Source of the DNA: Bacteroidaceae bacterium
GTDB taxonomy: Bacteria; Bacteroidota; Bacteroidia; Bacteroidales; Bacteroidaceae
Direction of reading: 5' to 3'
Assembly (NCBI GenBank): GCA_017529865.1
Contig: JAFXNA010000011.1
Span: 1 to 64,000 of the forward strand
Length of the DNA stretch: 64,000 nt
Shown here: piece by piece, positions 25,377 to 33,545 of the stretch
Layout: every line of letters begins with the position of its first letter
Position numbering within the stretch: position 1 is the first letter of the stretch
The notes under the pieces: generated by a model
Seen by the model: only the letters and a program-made list of their open reading frames with translations
What the model was told of the DNA's origin: nothing
Database searches by the model: none
Made by a program: the position numbers and the translations under genes

Positions 25377-26048
25377 CTACTTCTCCCCTATCGCTTTCCA
25401 GATGCCTGCTGCGAAAGCAGCTCCTATGAATGGGCCAACGATGAAAATCCAGAGGTCGCTAATGGCTTGTCCACCCTGGAATACTGCAGGTGCAATGGAA
25501 CGTGCTGGGTTCACTGATGTACCTGTGTAGTGGATACCTACGAGATGGATGAGGATGAGTGAGAGGCCGATAGCCAGTCCTGCAAAGTTGCCGGCTCCCT
25601 TCTTCTCGTCAGTAGTACCGAGGACTACGAGAACGAAGATGCAGGTGAGAACAATTTCGGCAATGAGACCTGTAACCTGGCTCACGCCTGCCTGACATGC
25701 ATTAGCACCGGTCGTGGTTCCTTGTGCTGCTTCTGGGCTGGTAGCTACGAGCGCATAGAGGATGGCAGAACCAATGAAAGCGCCAATGATTTGGAAAATG
25801 ATGTACATCACGGCATCCTTACCGCTGATGCGCTTTGAGAGGAGGCAACCAAGAGTGATGGCTGGGTTGATGTGACAACCACTGGTACCACCGATGGTGT
25901 ATGCCATTGCTACGACTGCAAGACCAAAGGCCATTGCTGTTCCTACTACTGATGCAGTGTCTGCACCACAATTCAGACTGACGGCTGTTCCGCAGCCGAG
26001 GAGTACGAGCACCATTGTGCCCACCATTTCTGCTAAATATTTTTTCAT
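25377..26048 (-). CDS. aqpZ: Aquaporin Z-type channel
   Basis: 223 residues with six membrane helices and both NPA half-helices: HINPAITLG (about 60-68) and SVNPARS (about 180-186). The Arg after the second NPA is present, as in the selectivity filter. The narrow-type residues (His in the HLVGIHYTGTSVNPAR region) suggest a water-specific rather than glycerol channel. It sits in the inner membrane, downstream of an outer-membrane porin gene and upstream of its own terminator. Confidence 0.92.
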   Translation of the reverse strand: MKKYLAEMVGTMVLVLLGCGTAVSLNCGADTASVVGTAMAFGLAVVAMAYTIGGTSGCHINPAITLGCLLSKRISGKDAVMYIIFQIIGAFIGSAILYALVATSPEAAQGTTTGANACQAGVSQVTGLIAEIVLTCIFVLVVLGTTDEKKGAGNFAGLAIGLSLILIHLVGIHYTGTSVNPARSIAPAVFQGGQAISDLWIFIVGPFIGAAFAAGIWKAIGEK

Positions 26049-26154
26049 AAGACAGTAAAGGTTTAAAGGGTTAATACTATTTGCTTGTTAGCGTAATTGC
26101 TACGTTATCGTTTCGCTTTGCTTGGAAGTTGTGTTATTACATTATTACTTTTCC

Positions 26155-27375
26155 TTAGAATCTCACGTACATCTCTGTCCACACTTCACTGTACTTGCGA
26201 TCGACAAAGGTGCGATCGTAAACAAAGTTGTATTGTACCTGAAACATGAGGTTTTTATGGAGCTGGATATTCGGGATGAGACTGCACATGGTGCGTGAGC
26301 TTTCCCATGTGGCTTGATCGCGATAGACATCGTACTTGGCATAGACCTTCAGCCAATCGGTGCAGGGAACACCTATCGTGGCATACCATCCGTCAGCACG
26401 ACCTGTACCAGAGAATGTATCGGTAGCTGCATTATACTCTGCTATCTTATGGCCCTGTGAGTGGGCATACTCTGCGCGTGCGCTCCATCCGTTGTGTTCG
26501 TACTTCACCGCTGCCGCCCAACGATTGCGGTCGACGGTCACACCATTAGAGGTATAATTGCCTGTCCAACCGAAAATACCAAAGGTAAGACCTTTCAAAG
26601 GTTGCACCTGAAGGGTTCCGATGAAGTCTCGCTTGCCATTCGCATCGCTGGTATTGATGCCCTGACCATTCATCATTTGGAACTGATAGTGCAGATAGCG
26701 ATGACCATCAGACTTGCTGGGGAAGAGGTCACCTTGCAACTGAATACCCTGGTCGCGTCCGCCTGTAGCAGCCGGCTCACCATTGTAGTCGCCCATACCA
26801 GCCAGTTTCTTCGTAACCTGCGAATAGTCGCCGAAGCCTACGTCCCATGGATTATAGGGATTCTCGAACAAGAACGCACGCTTGTACTGACCCACCTTCA
26901 CTGCGAATTCCTTCCAGTGTGCCCACTCAACGAAGTAGTCCTTCATGTGGAACGATGAGTTATTAACCTGTACCTGTACGCGATACTTGAAGTCAAGCAG
27001 AATGGTTCCATCAATATATGCACGAATGAGTCGCTGACTGAATGCATCGCCTCCATGCCTACCCTTCTGGTCGGTATAACCGTACTTACCGATGAAATAA
27101 GCGCCAAGCTTGGGAGGGGAGACATAGTCGGTGAGGGTACGTCCATAAGGAAGGGGCATGGAAGGATCGGCGGTCTGCCCGGAAACTGCCTTCTCTAAGG
27201 AACGGTTCACAACAGCCGTCAGGAAACCTTCGCCTGGTGTTCCTGCCGGCTCGAATTCACTCGACTCGACTGTAACTTCAGGTTCGTCGTTCACTACTTC
27301 GGGCACATCATTGTCTGCCATCATTGGCAGCTGTGCCATGCCTGCTACGCAAGCCATCATCAGAATTCTTTTCAT
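26155..27375 (-). CDS. Outer-membrane porin of the OprO/OprP type
   Basis: 406 residues from the ATG at 27375, which starts a signal peptide (MKRILMMACVAG...MADN); another in-frame ATG lies 15 bp upstream. A low-complexity acidic stretch (about 25-45) is followed by a beta-barrel with alternating aromatic strands and a C-terminal Phe (MYVRF), the usual barrel end signal. Sequence blocks such as KVGQYKRAFLFENPYNPWD and DQGIQLQGDLF match Porin_O_P proteins. It may admit dicarboxylates for the Dcu-type transporter encoded just upstream; that link is inference from position. Confidence 0.82.
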   Translation of the reverse strand: MKRILMMACVAGMAQLPMMADNDVPEVVNDEPEVTVESSEFEPAGTPGEGFLTAVVNRSLEKAVSGQTADPSMPLPYGRTLTDYVSPPKLGAYFIGKYGYTDQKGRHGGDAFSQRLIRAYIDGTILLDFKYRVQVQVNNSSFHMKDYFVEWAHWKEFAVKVGQYKRAFLFENPYNPWDVGFGDYSQVTKKLAGMGDYNGEPAATGGRDQGIQLQGDLFPSKSDGHRYLHYQFQMMNGQGINTSDANGKRDFIGTLQVQPLKGLTFGIFGWTGNYTSNGVTVDRNRWAAAVKYEHNGWSARAEYAHSQGHKIAEYNAATDTFSGTGRADGWYATIGVPCTDWLKVYAKYDVYRDQATWESSRTMCSLIPNIQLHKNLMFQVQYNFVYDRTFVDRKYSEVWTEMYVRF

Positions 27376-27395
27376 ATAATTTCTATTCATCTAAT

Positions 27396-27425
27396 CTATT
27401 AACCTACTAAGCTATTAAGCTACTA
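27396..27425. repeat. 8-bp CTATTAAG/CTACTAAG array between porin and dcu genes
   Basis: CTATTAAC CTACTAAG CTATTAAG then CTACTAAT; the last unit runs into the stop codon (TAG on the minus strand) of the transporter gene. The same octamers fill the gap on the other side of that gene. Confidence 0.75.
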
Positions 27426-28871
27426 ATAAATGAGCCATGACAGAAGAGATCCGACAAGGGTACTCACTATCACACACACAAGACCCGGCATCATGAATGA
27501 GTGGTTGAGCAGATACTTACCTATGACCGTAGTACCCGAACGGTCGAAGTTCACGGTTGCGATATCGGACGGATAATTGGGTATGAAGAAATAGCCATAG
27601 ACCGAGGGGAGCACACCCAGCAGCACAGGGCCTGAGATGCCGAGCGAATAAGCGAGAGGTAACATAGCTACCACAACCGCACCCTGACTATTGATCAATA
27701 CCGACACGATGAAGAACACAATCGCGATTGCCCATGGATACTCGCTGACAACCTCCTTCAGACTACTTTCCATCACTCCCATATAGTTGCTGAAATACGT
27801 ATCTGCCAACCATGCGATACCATAGATAGCCACAACAGCCACCATACCCGATTGCCATACGGAACCTGCAACTGCCTTCTTGGGACTTGCTTTAGCAAAG
27901 ATAATCATCAAGGCTGCAGCAGAAATCATAATCATCTGAATGACAACATTCATCGGCAAGGCCTTGTTAAACCATTCGGTAATACCTGTCACATGTACCT
28001 TTGCCTGTACCAGTTGATTGGCGGTCATAGAGAGGTTCTCGTCAATATACAGGTCTTTTGTTCCCTTTACCGCACGTAACGTCTCATAGGAAGGCAAAGC
28101 ATTCTGGAAAACAGCAAAGAAGACAATAATGACTAATGCCCCGAGGAAGATGAATACAGCGTTCTTAGCCGATTGTGGAATCTCCTTATCTAACGTAGTG
28201 GCATTAGAGCCATATATGTACTGGTATTGCTCAGGATCTTGGATTTTCTTCTGGAACACAGGATCTTTGTCGAGGTCCTTTCCACGCTTGTAGGAACATA
28301 TAGCTGCAGCAGTCAGTCCACAAAGACATGCGGGAATCGAGATCATCAGTACGCCAGGGATGGTAACATCGAAACCATTTGCATTAGAGATACTTACAAA
28401 TGCAACAACTGCAGCTGCGATGGGTGAACAAGTGATGCCCACCTGAGATGCAATGGATGCCACACCACATGGGCGCTCAGGACGAATGCCTTTCTTCAAT
28501 GCGATATCACAGATAATCGGCATCAAAGTGTAGACTACGTGACCGGTACCTACCAACACAGTCAGGAAGAAGGTACAAAAAGGAGCGAGAAATGTGATAT
28601 GTCCAGGATTCTTACGAAGCATCTTTTCCGCCAACTGAATGAGCCAATCCATTCCGCCTGATGCCTGCATGATACCTGCACAGGTTACGGCTGCGATGAT
28701 GATGTAAATAACATCAGTCGGTGGGGTTCCTGGCTTCAGGCCAAATCCCAATACCAGAATTGCAAGTCCAATACCAGAGATGGCACCTAATGCCAAACTG
28801 CCATAGCGGGAGCCTACATAGAGGGCTGCCAACACTATCAGTAGTTGCAAAATCATGACAAATTCCATCAT
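27423..28871 (-). CDS. dcuB: Anaerobic C4-dicarboxylate transporter (Dcu family)
   Basis: 482 residues with 11-12 membrane segments. Conserved DcuA/DcuB-type stretches are seen: GTPPTDVIYIIIAAVTCAGIMQASGG (about 49-74, in parts), LVGTGHVVYTLMPIICD (about 101-117) and the re-entrant GSPIA-like CSPIAAAVVAF (about 147-157). It exchanges fumarate, aspartate or malate for succinate under anaerobic conditions, in keeping with succinate-producing Prevotella. There is an ATG at both 28871 and 28868. It is framed by octamer arrays. Confidence 0.9.
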   Translation of the reverse strand: MMEFVMILQLLIVLAALYVGSRYGSLALGAISGIGLAILVLGFGLKPGTPPTDVIYIIIAAVTCAGIMQASGGMDWLIQLAEKMLRKNPGHITFLAPFCTFFLTVLVGTGHVVYTLMPIICDIALKKGIRPERPCGVASIASQVGITCSPIAAAVVAFVSISNANGFDVTIPGVLMISIPACLCGLTAAAICSYKRGKDLDKDPVFQKKIQDPEQYQYIYGSNATTLDKEIPQSAKNAVFIFLGALVIIVFFAVFQNALPSYETLRAVKGTKDLYIDENLSMTANQLVQAKVHVTGITEWFNKALPMNVVIQMIMISAAALMIIFAKASPKKAVAGSVWQSGMVAVVAIYGIAWLADTYFSNYMGVMESSLKEVVSEYPWAIAIVFFIVSVLINSQGAVVVAMLPLAYSLGISGPVLLGVLPSVYGYFFIPNYPSDIATVNFDRSGTTVIGKYLLNHSFMMPGLVCVIVSTLVGSLLSWLIY

Positions 28872-28914
28872 ATTTCTATTGTTTATCGGTTTACTAGTCT
28901 GTTGTTCTGCGAAC

Positions 28915-29004
28915 CTATTAAGCTACTAAGCTATTAAGCTATTAACCTACTAAGCTATTAAGCTATTAACCTACTAAGCTATTAAGCTACTAAGCTATTA
29001 ACCT
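28915..29004. repeat. 8-bp CTAYTAAS tandem array
   Basis: About eleven consecutive units of CTATTAAG, CTACTAAG or CTATTAAC fill the gap between the GH127 stop codon and the dcu gene; positions 4 and 8 of the unit vary. No promoter element or hairpin is evident inside. Confidence 0.85.
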
Positions 29005-29005
29005 A

Positions 29006-32000
29006 TCATTTATTATTTGCTTTTGCTGTCTTCAGACGGTCGAGAGCCTTGACAATCATATCTTTCGTACCACTACCTCCATTGACATATCCAACAACCA
29101 TATCAGCATAGCTGATGGCTTCACGCAATTCGGTAGTCTTATCGCGGATATCCTTACACTCGGTGAGAAGATTCTGCAGTTCGGTGAGGTCTTCAGGCTC
29201 AGCAAGGTTACCTGGACGCATGGTGTTGATGACCATATTGAGGAGCGATGTAGCCGAACTGATTTCAGTTTGGCTCGCGTCACTCTTTGCTAACACTGCC
29301 TCTGCATTCGTGAGTTGCTCCATGAGACGCGCATAGCCATGAGGTGCCCAAGGTGCATGTGCAGGAACTTTCACAGTCAGGGCATTCCACTTCTCTTGTT
29401 CGGTCTTACGTGCGTTCGCAATCTTGATAGCTGATTCAAGGGTAGCCTTTGACAGTTTCAATCCAGACTTGCCACCCTTCGACTGATCTGCAAGCACATT
29501 GAGTCGCAGATAGTGGGTCGAGCGATGGGTCTCGTAATAATCGGGAACGAAAAAAAGTCCCTCTCCCTGCTTCTCCGATGGGGAGAGTTTCAAGGTATAC
29601 AGATTGGCATCTTTTCCTGTACCTGCCTGCACGGGCTGTGGTTGCAACTCACTCAGGTCGGAACTGAGTGTGAAATCAGCATCGTCCCATGTTTTCACTG
29701 CTTCAGTGGTCATGACTAATGGTCCGTACATCACAGCACCCACCCACATCGGAGTGAATGGTTGCTGAGGATTGGAGGTTGTAGCAGCTAATTCCATCTT
29801 GTCGGGTCCCCAGTTGATATGTGTGGTGAACGGCATCGTTACCTCGACAACATCACCTTCTTTCCACTGACGAGCAGGAATCTCGAAATAGGAACAAGGC
29901 TGATATTTCTTTCCGAGCGACTTACCGTTGAGTGTCACGTTGAATCCTTTCGTTGCCCAATACGGCACACGCAGTTTCATAGCAAACGTAGCATTACCCT
30001 TCTTAATCTTGATCTTCGAAGATTCAGCCGGCCACTGACACTCCTGCTCGATGACCACATCCTTCTGTGCCCATTGAGCTACGGTAGGCATATAGAGGGC
30101 CACCCAAATAGCAGCCTCGTTGACAAAGTAAGCAGCCTCCTGATATTTTACGTGATTCTCGGCACCTGTACCTCCACAGCAGGTTGATTGTGGCGTCTCG
30201 TTACCAAAAGGCTTCTGAGCGTTCATACCCACCGCATACTGATAGGTACATGAATAATGGTCAGGGTTGAGCGAACCGATAATCTGGTTATAGAGCACAC
30301 GCTCGTAATAATCCATATAGCGTGCATCATCAGGGTCAAAGCAGTTGAGGTCCTTTGTCAACTTCGCAAGGTTATATGCACAACAGGTCTCATTGATGTT
30401 TGGATCGGGAACGGTACCGCCGTTTCTACCCCATCCACGACTGACACTGGTGTTCATACTCAGCATCTGGGAATAAGGCTGGCGGAACATCTCACCATTG
30501 CCCACACCGCCCATTGCATAGGCATAACGACCCTGAATCATGTTCCAGAAATTGTAGGCGATATGATAATAATACGGATTGTTGTTGCCGCGATATGAAC
30601 GGAGCGCACCCGTAATCATCGGAATATGCTGGTTGGCATGACGGGTACGGATGTCATCCATATTGGTAGACAGCGGTTGATAGAATGCCGGCGAATCAAA
30701 ACAATTAGCAGCTTCGAGCAGACGGGCTTTCTCTGTTGGGTCGGTCACCATCTCCGACAGACGCGCGAGCGATTCCTGCATACCACCCACCTCACCGGCG
30801 ATATACATGTTCCACATCTCATATCGGTTGCCCGGACGAGCCTGACGCTGAGCTTTATCGCCTTCTGTACTTACGTATGTGCGATAATGCAGACGGTTCC
30901 ATACCCACAGTCCCATATCCTTGGCTATCAGGAGTGCCTTTTCGGCAATCTGCTTGTTGGTAAGACGACGCCCTTGATTCTGACGAGATTGTACATCGTT
31001 GAGCGGGGTCGTGATACTGTTCATCACATTCGCAATATCGATGAGTCCGGCAAGCTGCTTATGTATAGTATAATAAGGTGCCCATACCCACTCTTCGTTG
31101 TGATAAGCACGATAGCACTCAATCAATGCAGGATGTGCAGCAGGAATGGCATTCAGATACCCATATCCGTAATGCTTATAGTCTTTCTTATATTCGTTGA
31201 ATGCAGCCCATGTTCCCTTCATCTCTTTCAAAATCGGTTCTGGGGCATAATCGCGAGCTTCGAAATAGCGACCCAATGAATCGCTCCATACAAACGTACG
31301 CTCCTGGCACTCACGCAACTCATTCACCATCCGTTCGATGCGCTCACGAATCTGACGCCCATCAGCGGTTCCGTATGTCGAAGCATATGCAAATGCCAAT
31401 GCAGACATATAATGTCCAGATCCGTGACCCTTCAGTTTCGTGGTTGGCGAATCCCAACCGTCAGCCACCTTATAGCCCTCTGTGGAGAGTCCGTATGTAT
31501 CACGATAGTTATAGAGTTGTTGGGTGATGTCCCATGAGAGTATCTCACGAATATCAAGATTACGATTCCAGGTCAGACGGTTATCGCCCGTAATAGTCAC
31601 CATCGTAAGTGGAAGTGGTTCAGCTACAGGGCGTAACGGTGCATTCCACTTCTTGTTCACCACCTTCACTGACGCTGTGATGGGATAGCCGTTTTCGGTC
31701 GTGTTATCACCGGTAATCACCCCATCGACCGTGAATTGATGTCCCACAAGATAGGTCTGCTCCATTTGTTCGGTCTGCTGGGTAGAATTCGACCAACGAG
31801 TCTGGCGCCACTCGCCTGTACCGTCGCTGTAGGTCACCCATACTTGCCAAGGCAGACGTGGATTGGTGCCTTGCGGGCACTCCACCACAATAGGTTCAAC
31901 TTTCTTAATGAATCGTTTCTTTGCTTTCTTCTGCTCAGAAACAGTGTTTAAATGATTCAAAGAAGCAATTGCTGGTGTCATGCATGCCACCAGCCATAAG

Positions 32001-32032
32001 GTTCCTAAGAGGATTAAATGTAGTTTTTTCAT
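29006..32032 (-). CDS. Secreted GH127-type (DUF1680) beta-L-arabinofuranosidase-like enzyme
   Basis: 1008 residues with a signal peptide (about 1-23). An N-terminal Ig-like piece (about 45-130, WQVWVTYSDGTGEWR) is followed by the alpha/alpha-barrel catalytic part (about 150-640) with GHGSGHYMSALAFAYAS, NETCCAYNLAKL (the Glu and Cys of the GH127 active site) and CCGGTGAENHVKYQEA, then a beta domain and C-terminal helical FIVAR-like repeats. The family cleaves beta-L-arabinofuranosides in plant glycans; the exact substrate is open. A palindromic element interrupts the beta domain (29563-29592). It lies downstream of a two-component operon. Confidence 0.85.
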   Translation of the reverse strand: MKKLHLILLGTLWLVACMTPAIASLNHLNTVSEQKKAKKRFIKKVEPIVVECPQGTNPRLPWQVWVTYSDGTGEWRQTRWSNSTQQTEQMEQTYLVGHQFTVDGVITGDNTTENGYPITASVKVVNKKWNAPLRPVAEPLPLTMVTITGDNRLTWNRNLDIREILSWDITQQLYNYRDTYGLSTEGYKVADGWDSPTTKLKGHGSGHYMSALAFAYASTYGTADGRQIRERIERMVNELRECQERTFVWSDSLGRYFEARDYAPEPILKEMKGTWAAFNEYKKDYKHYGYGYLNAIPAAHPALIECYRAYHNEEWVWAPYYTIHKQLAGLIDIANVMNSITTPLNDVQSRQNQGRRLTNKQIAEKALLIAKDMGLWVWNRLHYRTYVSTEGDKAQRQARPGNRYEMWNMYIAGEVGGMQESLARLSEMVTDPTEKARLLEAANCFDSPAFYQPLSTNMDDIRTRHANQHIPMITGALRSYRGNNNPYYYHIAYNFWNMIQGRYAYAMGGVGNGEMFRQPYSQMLSMNTSVSRGWGRNGGTVPDPNINETCCAYNLAKLTKDLNCFDPDDARYMDYYERVLYNQIIGSLNPDHYSCTYQYAVGMNAQKPFGNETPQSTCCGGTGAENHVKYQEAAYFVNEAAIWVALYMPTVAQWAQKDVVIEQECQWPAESSKIKIKKGNATFAMKLRVPYWATKGFNVTLNGKSLGKKYQPCSYFEIPARQWKEGDVVEVTMPFTTHINWGPDKMELAATTSNPQQPFTPMWVGAVMYGPLVMTTEAVKTWDDADFTLSSDLSELQPQPVQAGTGKDANLYTLKLSPSEKQGEGLFFVPDYYETHRSTHYLRLNVLADQSKGGKSGLKLSKATLESAIKIANARKTEQEKWNALTVKVPAHAPWAPHGYARLMEQLTNAEAVLAKSDASQTEISSATSLLNMVINTMRPGNLAEPEDLTELQNLLTECKDIRDKTTELREAISYADMVVGYVNGGSGTKDMIVKALDRLKTAKANNK
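29563..29592. repeat. Palindromic element inside the GH127 gene (copy C)
   Basis: CCCTCTCC, a TTCTCCGAT core and GGGGAGAG form a hairpin of the same style as the copies in the phosphatase gene. On the coding strand it encodes LSPSEKQGEG in frame. Confidence 0.6.
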
Positions 32033-32052
32033 CTTTGTGATTGTTAGTTAGA

Positions 32053-32754
32053 TTATGATATGATATTTTTGTTTTTCGATTTGATGATATGTAGCAACTG
32101 AGCTGCAAACGGTATGAGATACAAGCACCATGATAGCACGGAGAACAACGTTGACTGCATTGGGATGACGTTCGAATAGATCATAGACTCCTTTAGGATG
32201 GCTGTCAGCATCATCGACAGGAAACAAGGCAGACAAGGTATCAGGAGCGACACGTGTGCCTTGATGGTATCTGTCAGGTTGAAGAACCTACCTGATGACA
32301 ATCCGTAGACATTTCCCACAACAATCACCGTTGTACAGATGATACCCAAGAGTCCTTGTGAGAACGGAGAGTCGGTTAATGTACCGAACGGGCTGAGCAG
32401 GACAGCATTGGGAAGCAGCACCATACAGGCAAAAACCACCAGAATAATGGCCAGTACCAACATGGCGAGCGAAAGTGCCCGCCCCTGTTTCAACGATGCT
32501 TTCTTACTGAATGCACCGAAGATACCAGACTCAGTCAGCACACTGATTGCTATAAGTGACGCCATCACCTCTGCAAACGGTGCACACGAAATATTGAACA
32601 TGAAATAAGTCACAGTCCACCGGATGCCAGCCTGACTGAACAGGTTGTTCAACCCCCATCCGTAGATATCGCCTATCCACGAAACGACAGCATGAAGCAA
32701 TATCAGACATAATAGTCCGATAGGCATCCAATTGACAATTCGACTATTCTTCAT
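32053..32754 (-). CDS. Six-helix inner membrane protein, possibly AbgT-like
   Basis: 233 residues with about six membrane segments (near 11-27, 44-70, 93-115, 129-150, 166-184 and 203-222) and a short basic C-terminus. The stretch LLSPFGTLTDSPFSQGLLG hints at the AbgT transporter family, but the protein is less than half that family's length, so I call it only a membrane protein. Its start overlaps the end of the response regulator gene by 11 bp, so it is coupled to the two-component operon. It may be a sensor accessory or a target. Confidence 0.7.
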   Translation of the reverse strand: MKNSRIVNWMPIGLLCLILLHAVVSWIGDIYGWGLNNLFSQAGIRWTVTYFMFNISCAPFAEVMASLIAISVLTESGIFGAFSKKASLKQGRALSLAMLVLAIILVVFACMVLLPNAVLLSPFGTLTDSPFSQGLLGIICTTVIVVGNVYGLSSGRFFNLTDTIKAHVSLLIPCLPCFLSMMLTAILKESMIYSNVIPMQSTLFSVLSWCLYLIPFAAQLLHIIKSKNKNIIS

Positions 32755-33466
32755 CTGGCTCCAGATTATCTACATCGAGGATTCTCAGTTCAAACGCACG
32801 AGTCACCAGTCGCGGCACATTGATTCGCTCGCTCTCGCCGTTTGGGAACAAACGGTTAATCAGTTCCACCTGACGTTTCTCCAGCGACTTCGTACCGAAC
32901 GGCATACTACGCAGGTTGGCTATCATGTCTTTCGTATAACCCAACGCTAAGTGACGCAGGAATATCTCGTCGTACTCGTCTATATCATAACGAACGAATG
33001 CTTCCTGACGGCGATACTCATTCAAGACAGACTTTCTGAAACGCTTCACCAGTTTCTTCAAGATAGGTTGGTTGAATACATAGCGCTTTCCGCTCAACAC
33101 ACTCTGTACATCGCCAGGAGTGAGCAGTTCACCGCTCTTCAGGATGATTCCATCCGCTCCGGCATCGAGTGCATCGACCCAGAGTTTCTCGTTCAGCACC
33201 TCGCCTGTAAAGATAAGCACCTTCACCGGCATCTGTTTCTCTCTCAGTTTCCGACAGATTTCGACACCTACAGTAGTCGAACCACCCAAACCCAAATCAA
33301 GCAATACCAAGTCGGGCGTGTTCTTTGAAATCAACTCCCAGAACTCTTCTTCGTTCTGTGCTGTACCAATGATGTTTGCCTCGGGAATCTCGTTCTTGAA
33401 AATTTCAATAGTTCCACGCAGTTCCAACATCACATCCTCTACGATAATTACATTAAACTTGTTCAT
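32744..33466 (-). CDS. Response regulator with C-terminal HTH-like region
   Basis: 240 residues. The receiver domain (about 4-125) has the acidic pair E10-D11, the phospho-acceptor Asp57 in VLLDLGLGG, Thr in LIFTGE (about 91) and Lys in IILKSGE (about 114). The C-terminal part (about 150-225) contains IFLRHLALGYTKDMIANLRSM, resembling a LuxR/NarL-type recognition region, so it is probably a transcription factor. It lies 79 bp downstream of the sensor kinase gene, its likely partner. Confidence 0.87.
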   Translation of the reverse strand: MNKFNVIIVEDVMLELRGTIEIFKNEIPEANIIGTAQNEEEFWELISKNTPDLVLLDLGLGGSTTVGVEICRKLREKQMPVKVLIFTGEVLNEKLWVDALDAGADGIILKSGELLTPGDVQSVLSGKRYVFNQPILKKLVKRFRKSVLNEYRRQEAFVRYDIDEYDEIFLRHLALGYTKDMIANLRSMPFGTKSLEKRQVELINRLFPNGESERINVPRLVTRAFELRILDVDNLEPDEE

Positions 33467-33514
33467 ACCTAATATATAATATATTTATTACTTCATTACT
33501 TTCAACTGACTATA

Positions 33515-33543
33515 AACTTTCAACTTTAAACTTTAAACTTTAC
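33515..33543 (-). repeat. CTTTCAACTTTAAACTTTAAAC word tract
   Basis: Fills the gap between kinase and regulator genes; the same words occur at about 11490-11522 and 16262-16295. Confidence 0.6.
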
Positions 33544-33545
33544 CA

